Source: UBA1737 sp964474685 (GTDB lineage: Bacteria; Bacillota_I; Bacilli_A; ML615J-28; CAG-313). Taken from it: a stretch of 20,228 nt of DNA. The notes under the pieces are model-generated. The model saw only the letters and a program-made list of their open reading frames with translations. It was not told the DNA's origin and searched no databases. Position numbers and translations under genes: made by a program. Location: the NCBI GenBank assembly GCA_964474685.1, contig CAYYTE010000020.1, positions 1-20,228 on the forward strand, given 5' to 3'. Shown piece by piece: positions 1 to 6,995 of this stretch (positions within the stretch are counted from its first letter, which is position 1; every line of letters begins with the position of its first letter).

Positions 1-588
1 ACGGATATGAAACCGGAATATCTACTTCAATATGCTATGTTTGCAGATGTATATGCAAAAAAGATTAAGGGGATTAAAAACCCAAAATGTTATCTTTTAA
101 ATATTGGGACTGAACCACATAAAGGAAGAGATTTTGAAAGACAGTCTTTTGAACTATTAAAAAACTCGAGTTTAAACTTTTGTGGGAATTTAGAACCTTC
201 TTCGATTTTAACAAGTGATGCAGATGTAATCATTACGGAAGGCTTTACTGGGAACATTGCGATGAAAACTTTAGAAGGCACCGCAAAAGCAATTAGTGGA
301 GCGTTGAAGGAAGATATTAAGTCTTCTATATCTGGTAAAATTGGTTACTTATTTATGAAGAAAAACTTGAAGCATTTTAAAGAGCGTTTTAATACAGAAA
401 AAGTAGGCGGAGCAATGGTATTTGGTGCCGATGGTGTTGTAGTTAAGGCTCATGGAAATAGCCACGCTTTTGCTTTCAAAAATGCGATTTTCCTTGCTCA
501 AAGGGTAGTAAGTGCAAATATCATTGATGAGATGCGGACATATCTTGAACAAAATCCTATTGTCCTTGAGGAGCGTGTAAATGAATAG
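1..588 (+). CDS. plsX: Phosphate acyltransferase PlsX, 3' part (5' end outside the window)
   Basis: PlsX converts acyl-ACP and phosphate to acyl-phosphate, the acyl donor for PlsY at the start of membrane phospholipid synthesis. It is a peripheral membrane enzyme. The reading frame is open from the first base, and 195 residues are visible of a family length of about 330, so the N-terminal part lies upstream of the window. Recognisable family segments are LLNIGTEPHKG, then GNLEPSSILTSDADVIITEG, GFTGNIAMKTLEG and, near the C-terminus, GGAMVFGADGVVVKAHGNS. The first ATG in the window (position 7) is internal and is not a start. The stop overlaps the start of rnc by 8 bases, so the two are cotranscribed and probably translationally coupled. 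Identification rests on motif recognition and gene order (plsX next to rnc, as in many Bacillota). Confidence 0.95.
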   Translation, partial: TDMKPEYLLQYAMFADVYAKKIKGIKNPKCYLLNIGTEPHKGRDFERQSFELLKNSSLNFCGNLEPSSILTSDADVIITEGFTGNIAMKTLEGTAKAISGALKEDIKSSISGKIGYLFMKKNLKHFKERFNTEKVGGAMVFGADGVVVKAHGNSHAFAFKNAIFLAQRVVSANIIDEMRTYLEQNPIVLEERVNE

Positions 589-1276
589 AGCGCTTTTACA
601 ATCGATTCTTAGTAAGTATAATATAATCTTAAAGGATGACTCCTATATGGAAATTGCTCTAACCCATTCTTCGTATGCAAATGAGCATCACTTAATTTCT
701 AATGAACGAATTGAATTTCTAGGAGATGCGGTATTAGGACTATTAGTTGCTGAATATATATATAAAACCTTTGAGAACTTTCAAGAAGGTCAAATGAGTA
801 AACTTAGAGCAACGTATGTATGTGAAGAAGCAAATGCGGAATATGCAAGAAATGTCGGTGTTGATAAACTTTTACTATTGGGTGTTGGTGAAGAAGCATC
901 GGGGGGGAGAAATAGACAAGCAATCATTAATGATGCTTTTGAGGCTTTCTTAGGGGCTATTTATTTATCCAATGGAACAGGTGATGTGAAGAAGATTCTT
1001 GCAGTTGAGGTATTCCCCCATATTAAGAGTTTAGATGATAAACAGTTTATTGACTTTAAATCGAAACTTCAAGAGTGCTGTCAAGCAGAGTCTAAGACTT
1101 CTCTTGAATATCGTTTAATTGAACAATCGGGTCCTCCTCATGACCGTACTTTTGTGATTGCGGTTTATCTAGAAGGATTAATGCTTGGAAAAGGTGTTGG
1201 TCGTACCAAAAAAGAAGCTTCGCAAAAAGCAGCTGAGGTTGCTTTAACTAAACTCGCACTACCAAAGAATGCATAG
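581..1276 (+). CDS. rnc: Ribonuclease III
   Basis: This is an Mg2+-dependent double-stranded RNA endonuclease that processes rRNA precursors and mRNA and acts as a homodimer in the cytoplasm. The 231 residues match the usual family length. The signature NERIEFLGDAVL is at residues 41-52, and NDAFEAFLGA follows from residue 117. The catalytic acidic residues E42, E45, D49, D118 and E121 have the same relative spacing as in E. coli (38, 41, 45, 114, 117). A C-terminal dsRNA-binding domain runs from about residue 158 (FKSKLQE) to GRTKKEASQKAAEVAL. The start is set by GAGGAG at 568-573, seven bases before the ATG and inside the end of plsX. The smc gene that often follows rnc in Bacillota is not here; the transcript instead ends at a hairpin at 1330. 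Confidence 0.97.
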   Translation: MNRALLQSILSKYNIILKDDSYMEIALTHSSYANEHHLISNERIEFLGDAVLGLLVAEYIYKTFENFQEGQMSKLRATYVCEEANAEYARNVGVDKLLLLGVGEEASGGRNRQAIINDAFEAFLGAIYLSNGTGDVKKILAVEVFPHIKSLDDKQFIDFKSKLQECCQAESKTSLEYRLIEQSGPPHDRTFVIAVYLEGLMLGKGVGRTKKEASQKAAEVALTKLALPKNA

Positions 1277-1329
1277 CATACTTGTAATTCTATGTGATTG
1301 GATCCTTATAGAAAATTATTGTTATAAAT

Positions 1330-1359
1330 AGAACATCATTTGATGTTCTTTTTGTTTTC
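1330..1359 (+). terminator. Intrinsic terminator after plsX-rnc
   Basis: An 8-bp stem AGAACATC/GATGTTCT (1330-1337 and 1342-1349) closes an ATTT loop and runs into a T-rich tract from 1348 (TTTTTGTTTT). It sits 54 bases after the rnc stop and should end the plsX-rnc transcript. Confidence 0.8.
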
Positions 1360-1391
1360 TAATAATTCGATAGAAATATTTTTAAGATTTT

Positions 1392-1422
1392 AGTAACTTG
1401 AATCCAGTTGCTTTTTTCTTTT
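1392..1422 (+). terminator. Second terminator-like hairpin in the rnc downstream spacer
   Basis: AGTAACT (1392-1398) pairs with AGTTGCT (1406-1412), seven pairs with one G-U, around a 7-base loop. A run TTTTTTCTTTTT follows from 1412. It may back up the first terminator or end a short RNA that I cannot otherwise define. The stem is weaker than the one at 1330. Confidence 0.45.
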
Positions 1423-1622
1423 TATCTTACATCTTTAGCAATAATTAATAATATGAATAATATTATATTCGTATCTCCTTATTCATTGGTCGTTTTAATG
1501 AATTCTGTTGGGAAGAATATATATAGTTGTTTAGAATATATAACAATTTTTGTGATTTCACTTTTTTTAAAAAATTATGTTTTTTGGTAATAAAATATAT
1601 TACTTTTTTGTAGTCTTTTCTC

Positions 1623-1651
1623 TTTTCAAAAAATTGTTCTTGTGGTATAAT
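1623..1651 (+). promoter_or_regulatory. Promoter (extended -10) for the membrane protein-dnaD-nth operon
   Basis: TATAAT at 1646-1651 is preceded by TGG (1643-1645), an extended -10 of the TGn type. A partial -35 (TTTTCA, 1623-1628) lies 17 bases upstream. Transcription would start near 1657, giving a very short leader before AGGGAGG at 1661. Confidence 0.6.
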
Positions 1652-1675
1652 TATAAAACAAGGGAGGCGCTCTTT

Positions 1676-3454
1676 ATGAATGAAAATAAAAATGAATCTA
1701 TTGATAATAAAGAAGTATCAAGTGATGCAAATATGAATCAAAAGAGCCACAATAGCTCCCAAACAAAAAAACATATTTTAATTACTTGGTTAATAGCAAC
1801 AGGTGTCCTTTTTACCCTGTTTTTAATCAATATTTTCATTATTAAATTTGATATGGGATTAAATTCTAAGTTGGATAATTTCTTACATCCGAGTGATTCA
1901 CTCAAGCCTTGGAATCAATATGCCTATTACATAATGATAGCTTTAACTGTTTTTTCTTTTATTAAGCTTATATTTACTTTTGTTTATAATTCGAAAGGGA
2001 ATCATCCTATTCTCGTACTTTTAAGTCTTTTTGAAATTGTTATTTTTTCAATTGCCTTTATACTGCTACAATACCCTCTTTATAACTTTAGTATTACAAA
2101 CTTTATTTTGCAATCAATTGGAATTGTTGTAGTTGCTATCTTTTTATATAGTTTTACAAAACATAAAAATGAAGATATCTTTCAATTATGTTTTAGTTCT
2201 TGTTTGTTTATTGCTAGTGTAATACTTTGGATTACTAATCTATTATTTATAAAAGAATCCTTATTTACCTTTATGTATTCAAGCCTTTGTATTTTATTTA
2301 CGTTCTTAAAAATGGTTTTTAAAAGAGGAGATAAGAATCAACTAAATTGTATTCGGAAAATAATAGAATATGTTTTTATTGGTTTTATGGTTGTACTTGC
2401 AATTATAGATATGCCAATTATCACTTCTTTAGAAAAGTATTATTTAATTGAGTATTCATTGCCTTTAATACTATCTTTAATTCTATTAAGAATCTTATTT
2501 GTTATAAAAAGAATATCGAATCATCACATATGGGATTTAATATTATTTTGCTTTATGGGTATTACTTTAGGAGTTTATTTCTTTTTCCTACTAGGTGAAC
2601 ATTTACCGCTTGCTCGATTGATTGTTTTTTGTTTCTTGAGTGTTCTCTTTACTGTTTTGTATACCCATTATTTATCTAAAAAGAATCAAGCTTTTTTAGC
2701 TTTATCTGCGGGTAGTTTAATTGTTAATTTAATATTTGCTATAAAAGAATTGCAATCACTATTTGTGAATTCACCAATTTTTTGTTCGGTTGCTATTCCT
2801 TCAATGGTGATGTTTGTTTTAGCTCCAGTTATGTATAATTGGATTTCTAAAGCTTCGAGGAATTTTGAGATATGCTTAATTTTAGAAGTAGGTGTAGCAC
2901 TCATATCCACAGTATTATTAGTTGTTTTTAAGAAAGTGCTTTGTTTAAATGTTGTATATCTATTACTCGTTTGTTTTGCGCTTTCAATTGATATATACAA
3001 TCATAAACATAATTTATTTAAGAATAATTCACTACAAATTTTGTTTCTTCGTTTATTGGAAGGCTTAATTGTTTGTTGTATAGGATATTTCAATTTATTT
3101 AAGGGTTCTTTCTATGAAGGAATTCGAGATGTATTGATTACTTGTTCCATTATCTTTATGAACTATGAAGTAGTAAGATATATCGAAGTGAAAAGAAAAA
3201 AAGAATTTTGGGTTGTTCGGGTTATCCCAGTATTATTTCTTAGTTTAGTATTTACAATTGTTTGTTTATTATTTAATTTTAACGAAAGTTTTTTACAAGC
3301 ATTTATTGTTGAAGCAATTGTCTTTGTCTATTCATTAGTTGAAACGGTTGTTTTCTATAAAGATATTGATGCTTCTGATTATGGCTATATACCACTTATA
3401 TCAAGTATTGTTAGTTTAATTATTAGTGTTGTCTTATTATATTTCATAAAGTGA
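1676..3454 (+). CDS. Polytopic membrane protein of unknown function, about 19 predicted membrane segments
   Basis: I do not recognise the family. The 592-residue product starts with about 35 hydrophilic residues rich in Asn, Glu, Lys and Ser. It continues almost without a break through about 19 hydrophobic segments of 20-25 residues, with only short polar loops. The last segment ends at the C-terminus (SVVLLYFIK). No transport, enzyme or binding motif is visible. The ATG at 1676 is chosen because AGGGAGG (1661-1667) precedes it by 8 bases. An in-frame ATG at 1577 would add 33 residues but lies upstream of the likely promoter and has no ribosome binding site. The TGA stop lies 10 bases before dnaD, so the three genes form one operon. 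A role in membrane or envelope biology is all that can be inferred. Confidence 0.8.
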   Translation: MNENKNESIDNKEVSSDANMNQKSHNSSQTKKHILITWLIATGVLFTLFLINIFIIKFDMGLNSKLDNFLHPSDSLKPWNQYAYYIMIALTVFSFIKLIFTFVYNSKGNHPILVLLSLFEIVIFSIAFILLQYPLYNFSITNFILQSIGIVVVAIFLYSFTKHKNEDIFQLCFSSCLFIASVILWITNLLFIKESLFTFMYSSLCILFTFLKMVFKRGDKNQLNCIRKIIEYVFIGFMVVLAIIDMPIITSLEKYYLIEYSLPLILSLILLRILFVIKRISNHHIWDLILFCFMGITLGVYFFFLLGEHLPLARLIVFCFLSVLFTVLYTHYLSKKNQAFLALSAGSLIVNLIFAIKELQSLFVNSPIFCSVAIPSMVMFVLAPVMYNWISKASRNFEICLILEVGVALISTVLLVVFKKVLCLNVVYLLLVCFALSIDIYNHKHNLFKNNSLQILFLRLLEGLIVCCIGYFNLFKGSFYEGIRDVLITCSIIFMNYEVVRYIEVKRKKEFWVVRVIPVLFLSLVFTIVCLLFNFNESFLQAFIVEAIVFVYSLVETVVFYKDIDASDYGYIPLISSIVSLIISVVLLYFIK

Positions 3455-3464
3455 GGGTTGTTAA

Positions 3465-4115
3465 ATGAATTACATGTATAAATTAATATCATCAGGAGTG
3501 ATTTCCTTTAATGATACATTGATCGAAAATTATCAATTAATTGGATTATCTGAATTAGAGTCAATGATTCTTTTGAAACTTAGTAATTATTCAAAGACAA
3601 AGAATAGTTATTTGTGTGTTTCTGACCTTAAAAAAGAGGTTACAATATCTGAAGAAGAATTATCCAATCTTATATTTTCACTTGTACAAAAAGGTTATAT
3701 TAATTTATCGATGAATAATTTAGGAACAGAAGAGTTTTCATTAGACCCAACTTATGAAAAATTAGGTAACTTGTTAAATGAATTAAAGATTGCTTCGGAT
3801 TGCAATCCCAATGAAGATGTAAATGCATTAAGTAATCGTGAGGAATTAATTCGTAAACTTGCTATGTATATTGAAGCCACTCTATCTAGATGTGCGAATG
3901 AACAAGATTTGCAATATATTAATATGTGGGTGGATAAAAATTATACTTTTGATGAAATGAAGGATGCAATCTTAGAAAGTGCGAAAGCAAAAAAAGCACA
4001 TATTAAGTATGCGGATGCGGTTTTAACAAGTCGCCATCAAGTAAGGGAAAGTGTAGAACCAGATCCGGAAATTCAAAGATTGTTACAAAATGTATATGTT
4101 AAAAAAAGATATTAA
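3465..4115 (+). CDS. dnaD: DnaD-like replication initiation protein
   Basis: DnaD is a primosomal protein of low-GC Gram-positives. It remodels DNA at the origin and helps load the replicative helicase with DnaA, DnaB and DnaI. The 216-residue product has an N-terminal winged-helix region at about residues 15-95 (LIENYQLIGLSELESMILLK, then ISEEELSNLIFSLVQKGYI). A C-terminal DnaB_2/DnaD-type helical domain follows at about 128-195 (INMWVDKNYTFDEMKDAILE and IKYADAVL). The family's C-terminal YxxxIxxxW signature is degenerate here (YADAVLTSR). GAGGG at 3453-3457 precedes the ATG by 7 bases and overlaps the upstream stop. The gene overlaps nth, and dnaD next to nth is also the B. subtilis order, which supports the call. 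Confidence 0.85.
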   Translation: MNYMYKLISSGVISFNDTLIENYQLIGLSELESMILLKLSNYSKTKNSYLCVSDLKKEVTISEEELSNLIFSLVQKGYINLSMNNLGTEEFSLDPTYEKLGNLLNELKIASDCNPNEDVNALSNREELIRKLAMYIEATLSRCANEQDLQYINMWVDKNYTFDEMKDAILESAKAKKAHIKYADAVLTSRHQVRESVEPDPEIQRLLQNVYVKKRY

Positions 4116-4734
4116 AGATAATTTAATTGTTGAGTTAACAAAACTATTTCCTAATGCTCATTGTGAACTTGTTCATCATAATGATTATGAGATGCTTGTT
4201 TCCGTTATGTTATCTCAACAAACTACAGATGAAGCGGTGAATAAAGCAACTCCGGAATTGTTTAAACGATATCCTACGATTCAATCTCTTTCGGTTGCTA
4301 AAACAAGTGATGTATATGCCTATATTTCAAAACTAGGGTTAGCTAAGACGAAATCCTTACATTTAGTTACGATGGCAAATCAAGTCATTCATGAGTTTCA
4401 TGGTAGGATTCCTAATACAAAAGAAGAACTTGAAGAATTAGCGGGGGTTGGTCGCAAAACCGCAAATGTATTTTTGTCTGAGGTTTATAAAATTCCTTGT
4501 TTTGCGGTAGATACTCATGTTGAAAGAGTTACAAAAAGGTTAGATTTGGTTAATGCTTCCTCGACACCATTACAGATTGAAGCTATTATGACGTCTCTTT
4601 ATCCTAAGAGTGAATGGATTGATCTTCATCACAAATTAATATTCTTTGGGCGCTACTTTTGTACCGCAAGAAATCCTAAATGTGATGAGTGCCCTTTTAA
4701 GACGTGTTCACATAAACTTCAAAAAGAGTTGTAA
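4096..4734 (+). CDS. nth: Endonuclease III (DNA glycosylase/AP lyase)
   Basis: Nth excises oxidised pyrimidines and cleaves at abasic sites in base excision repair. The 212-residue product has LSQQTTD (39-45) and the helix-hairpin-helix LAGVGRKTAN with catalytic Lys121. VDTHVERV follows with catalytic Asp139, one residue offset from E. coli K120/D138. A C-terminal four-cysteine iron-sulphur loop is at Cys189, 196, 199 and 204. The cysteine spacing is X6-X2-X4, whereas the family normally has X6-X2-X5. The gene begins inside dnaD. Neither ATG (4090 or 4096) has a clear ribosome binding site, so translation may be coupled to dnaD. I prefer 4096 because the N-terminus then matches, as I remember it, the length of B. 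subtilis Nth. No GC-rich terminator follows; the next 50 bases are only AT-rich. Confidence 0.95.
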   Translation: MLKKDIKDNLIVELTKLFPNAHCELVHHNDYEMLVSVMLSQQTTDEAVNKATPELFKRYPTIQSLSVAKTSDVYAYISKLGLAKTKSLHLVTMANQVIHEFHGRIPNTKEELEELAGVGRKTANVFLSEVYKIPCFAVDTHVERVTKRLDLVNASSTPLQIEAIMTSLYPKSEWIDLHHKLIFFGRYFCTARNPKCDECPFKTCSHKLQKEL

Positions 4735-4789
4735 TTTAAAATAAATTTGTTGATTTTGTTTTTTAAATGTAATTAATTAATTATCATGA

Positions 4790-4818
4790 TTGACAATTCT
4801 TTAAAAAAAGTGTATAAT
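4790..4818 (+). promoter_or_regulatory. Consensus sigma-A promoter of the surface-protein operon
   Basis: TTGACA (4790-4795) and TATAAT (4813-4818) are both perfect and are separated by 17 bases. The expected start is near 4825, a few bases before the riboswitch aptamer. An 8-bp palindrome ATCATGAT (4783-4790) touches the -35 box, but there is no evidence that a protein binds it. A promoter this strong suggests that control is exerted mainly by the riboswitch downstream. Confidence 0.9.
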
Positions 4819-4832
4819 ATAAGTAATATGAT

Positions 4833-4898
4833 AAAAGCAAAACTAGAGTGATCTAGTGACGCAATACTATAGGGCCTCAAGAGGTAGCCAGTTGCCAT
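4833..4898 (+). promoter_or_regulatory. Cyclic-di-GMP-I (GEMM-I) riboswitch aptamer
   Basis: The leader carries the ordered hallmarks of the GEMM-I aptamer. GCAAA is at 4837-4841. A 6-bp P2 hairpin ACTAGA/TCTAGT (4842-4857) is capped by the GNRA tetraloop GTGA. GACGCAA follows at 4858-4864. P3 carries GGGCCT (4872-4877) facing AGGTAGCC (4882-4889), and GTTGCC at 4891-4896 is the 3' edge. The P2 length and tetraloop match the well-known Vibrio Vc2 aptamer. In this class the GNRA loop docks on P3 and c-di-GMP binds at the three-way junction. The aptamer lies between a consensus promoter and a terminator that shares its 3' edge, so it should act at transcription. Overlap of the P1 3' strand with the terminator arm implies an ON switch; that logic is inferred. 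Confidence 0.93.
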
Positions 4899-4952
4899 TT
4901 AAGTGTTTCGCTCGTAAGTAGTAAAACGTTAGATGGCAATTTTTTATTTTTT
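4892..4952 (+). terminator. Riboswitch expression platform: intrinsic terminator overlapping the aptamer
   Basis: TTGCCATTTAA (4892-4902) pairs along 11 positions (one G-U) with TTAGATGGCAA (4929-4939). It is followed by TTTTTT-A-TTTTTT (4940-4952). The 5' arm reuses TTGCC from the 3' edge of the c-di-GMP aptamer, so aptamer and terminator are mutually exclusive. The first coding region begins 18 bases after the T tract. Confidence 0.88.
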
Positions 4953-4969
4953 AAGAATGGAGGAACATT

Positions 4970-5725
4970 ATGAAACCAAAAACAAGATTACTCGCATCAC
5001 TATTTGCATTAACTTGTGCTTTTTTGTTGGTTGGTGTAATGATGTTTGCCTGGTTTGTTCAATCGACTTATACTGAAGGAAATGATATATCCATTGATGT
5101 AAAAGGGTTTGACGCAACCATTGAGATGATGTATTTTAATCCGGATACGAATAATTGGGAAGATGTCAATAATAAGTATAATGAGGCATGGAGTACTTGT
5201 ACTTTTACTTCTTTAGTTCCGGGGGATTGTATTACTTATCGATTAAAAGTATCTACTACTAGTAACTCTGAAATAAGGTATAATATGGTTTTAAATGATT
5301 TTTCATTGTACCATTCTTCTACTAATGAGTTTAATTTAAGTGCAGAGAATTTACTTGTTCAATCAAAGAACTTAACTGGTTTAACAACGAATGCTACAAA
5401 CTTTTATATTAGTAATGCTTTTCGAATTAGTATGGTGGAAGTTTTATCGCTTGAAGAAGCTAATAATCAAGCGGCTCTTACTAGTGATTATAAAGACTCA
5501 ACAGGGCTTGGATTAGGTAAGACTTTCTCATATGTTAGTGATAATAAAACTTATTCAAATACATTGAATTTGATTCAACAAGCAACCACTGGTGTAAGTA
5601 GTTCTCAAGATAATTATTGGATTATTAAAGTTTATTATGATCCTATTCTTCATGATTCATATGTGTTTCCTGAAGTATCTTTGCAAGCTTTAAAGATTAA
5701 TCAGTTTCAATTGATAGCGGGATAG
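4970..5725 (+). CDS. Exported TasA/camelysin-like protein 1 (SipW-type signal), first gene of the operon
   Basis: The 251-residue product has a basic start (MKPKTR) and a hydrophobic stretch to about residue 27, ending in FAWF. This is the A-[WY]-[FLM] pattern of SipW-dependent signals. A beta-rich exported domain follows: VKGFDATIEMM, then LVPGDCITYRLKV, the counterpart of the VPGE segment in the next two genes. GGAGGA (4959-4964) lies 5 bases before the ATG. It is the most divergent of the A-W signal proteins and lacks the C-terminal QA-K/N-W motif of its neighbours. Being first behind the riboswitch, it may be abundant. TasA-family proteins form extracellular fibres in Bacillus biofilms; assignment here rests on the signal type, context and weak internal similarity. 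Confidence 0.72.
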   Translation: MKPKTRLLASLFALTCAFLLVGVMMFAWFVQSTYTEGNDISIDVKGFDATIEMMYFNPDTNNWEDVNNKYNEAWSTCTFTSLVPGDCITYRLKVSTTSNSEIRYNMVLNDFSLYHSSTNEFNLSAENLLVQSKNLTGLTTNATNFYISNAFRISMVEVLSLEEANNQAALTSDYKDSTGLGLGKTFSYVSDNKTYSNTLNLIQQATTGVSSSQDNYWIIKVYYDPILHDSYVFPEVSLQALKINQFQLIAG

Positions 5726-5733
5726 GTGAAAAT

Positions 5734-6342
5734 ATGAAGAATAAAAAAATTCGCCTACTTTGTCTTATGCTATTATTATTTACAGTGATATTCACTTCTA
5801 CAACTTATGCTTGGATGATTTCGGTAAAGAATATTCCTTCGATATCTTTTGGAACTAGTGTCTTAAAGTATCAACTACAAGGAGCTTTTAATGATTCGAG
5901 TTATATCGTACCAGGAGAAGAACTTATTACTACTCCTTTTGTACTTATAAATAGTTCGACAGTACCAAGTGAATTAAGAGTAAAGATAACCTATGAATAT
6001 GTTTTAAATGAAAGTCCTGAAAGTGAGTTATTTACCTCTTTAAACCTTGATTCATCATCAAATAAAGTTATGATGGGGGTAGTGGATAATAAATGGAAAT
6101 ACCTTAGCGATTATTGGTATTATGAAGGAGTTGAAGTTTCAAGTGATGGAAAATACATCATCCCCGCTTCTAATGTTACTCCTACAACTTTAGATTTACT
6201 TTCTTCTTTGAGTTATAAAGGAAACAAAGTAGGGAATGATTATCAAATGAAATCATTGAAAGTTGTTTTAAAATTTGACGCAAAACAAGCAAAGAATGTT
6301 ACCTGGGATGAAATTACTACATTAAGTATAGTTATTATATAA
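5734..6342 (+). CDS. Exported TasA/camelysin-like protein 2 (SipW-type signal)
   Basis: The 202-residue product has a signal sequence to about residue 27 ending in STTYAWM, the classic SipW-dependent form. YIVPGEELI then leads into NSSTVPSELRVKITYEY. A WYYEG segment sits mid-protein, and AKQAKNVTWDEITTLS is close to the C-terminus. All four landmarks recur in the same order in the next gene, so the two are paralogues from a duplication. AGGTGA (5724-5729) lies 4 bases before the ATG and overlaps the preceding stop region. The probable role is an extracellular fibre or matrix subunit processed by the signal peptidase encoded two genes on. Confidence 0.78.
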   Translation: MKNKKIRLLCLMLLLFTVIFTSTTYAWMISVKNIPSISFGTSVLKYQLQGAFNDSSYIVPGEELITTPFVLINSSTVPSELRVKITYEYVLNESPESELFTSLNLDSSSNKVMMGVVDNKWKYLSDYWYYEGVEVSSDGKYIIPASNVTPTTLDLLSSLSYKGNKVGNDYQMKSLKVVLKFDAKQAKNVTWDEITTLSIVII

Positions 6343-6378
6343 TTAGATTTAAATAATTTATTGAAAGGAATTATTATT

Positions 6379-6993
6379 ATGAATAAAAAAATCGTTTTAT
6401 CAATTATTTCTATTTTTGCCTTAGTGCTTTTATTATTTACTACTACCTATGCTTGGTTAACATCAACGGGTAAAAAAGAAAACACCTATACCATTGGAAA
6501 GGTGAGTTATACTTTTAATGGTAGTTTTGTTACAAAGGGTAATACTGAGTATATTGTTCCGGGTGAACCTTTAGTAGGGACTAATTTTTCAATTGATAAT
6601 GCTTCTACTGTTGCTTCAAACTGCCGGGTAAAGGTAGAGTTATCCTTAAATGGAACCGCGTGTCCTTTAACAACAAATACAGGTTTAGTATTTACGGATG
6701 CTTCAAATTACTTCTTAGTTACAACGGGTAGCGCTACTTGGGTACTTGATAATGGTTATTTTTATTATGGTGGAACGAGCGAATCAGGTAATGGTAAAAT
6801 TAACGCAAATGCGACTATTCCTGAAACAGCTCAAAACATTATCACCTCGATTAAACTAAATGGTGCAACAGTAGGTAATACTTTTGCTACAAAAGCTGTT
6901 TCAATTAAAATTACCCTTCAAGCAAAACAAGCGGATTATGTAACTTGGGCAGATTTAGCAAGTACTTCATTTAATTGGGAAACAGGAATTTAA
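6379..6993 (+). CDS. Exported TasA/camelysin-like protein 3 (SipW-type signal)
   Basis: The 204-residue product has a signal ending in FTTTYAWL at about residue 27. It continues IGKVSYTFNGSFV, YIVPGEPLVGTNF, NASTVASNCRVKVEL, GYFYYGG and AKQADYVTWADLAS. It aligns by eye over its whole length with the preceding gene (VPGE, S-T-V, RVK, YY-G, AKQA-VTW). The ATG at 6379 is supported by AAAGGAA at 6364-6370. The frame is open back to a TTG at 6361, which has no ribosome binding site and would place a hydrophilic, poorly matching leader on the signal. The stop lies within the ribosome-binding region of the signal peptidase gene, so the two are likely coupled. Confidence 0.8.
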   Translation: MNKKIVLSIISIFALVLLLFTTTYAWLTSTGKKENTYTIGKVSYTFNGSFVTKGNTEYIVPGEPLVGTNFSIDNASTVASNCRVKVELSLNGTACPLTTNTGLVFTDASNYFLVTTGSATWVLDNGYFYYGGTSESGNGKINANATIPETAQNIITSIKLNGATVGNTFATKAVSIKITLQAKQADYVTWADLASTSFNWETGI

Positions 6994-6995
6994 TA

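Larger units (their letters stand above)
1277..1675. other. Non-coding spacer between rnc and the membrane-protein operon
   Basis: About 400 bases with no convincing gene. It holds the terminators at 1330 and 1392, a very AT-rich stretch at 1423-1600, and a weak hairpin GTAATA/TATTAC (1587-1592 and 1598-1603) followed by six T. The promoter for the next operon lies at its right edge. A 60-codon TTG-initiated frame at 1408-1590 has no ribosome binding site, has low-complexity hydrophobic composition and overlaps the hairpin at 1392, so I do not count it as a gene. Confidence 0.6.

Noticed and set aside
1408..1590. A 60-codon open frame after rnc, TTG-initiated
   Set aside because: No ribosome binding site, AT-driven hydrophobic composition, and its start overlaps a terminator-like hairpin.
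1577..1675. N-terminal extension of the membrane protein from an upstream ATG
   Set aside because: It would lie upstream of the likely -10 box and has no ribosome binding site; AGGGAGG clearly supports the ATG at 1676.
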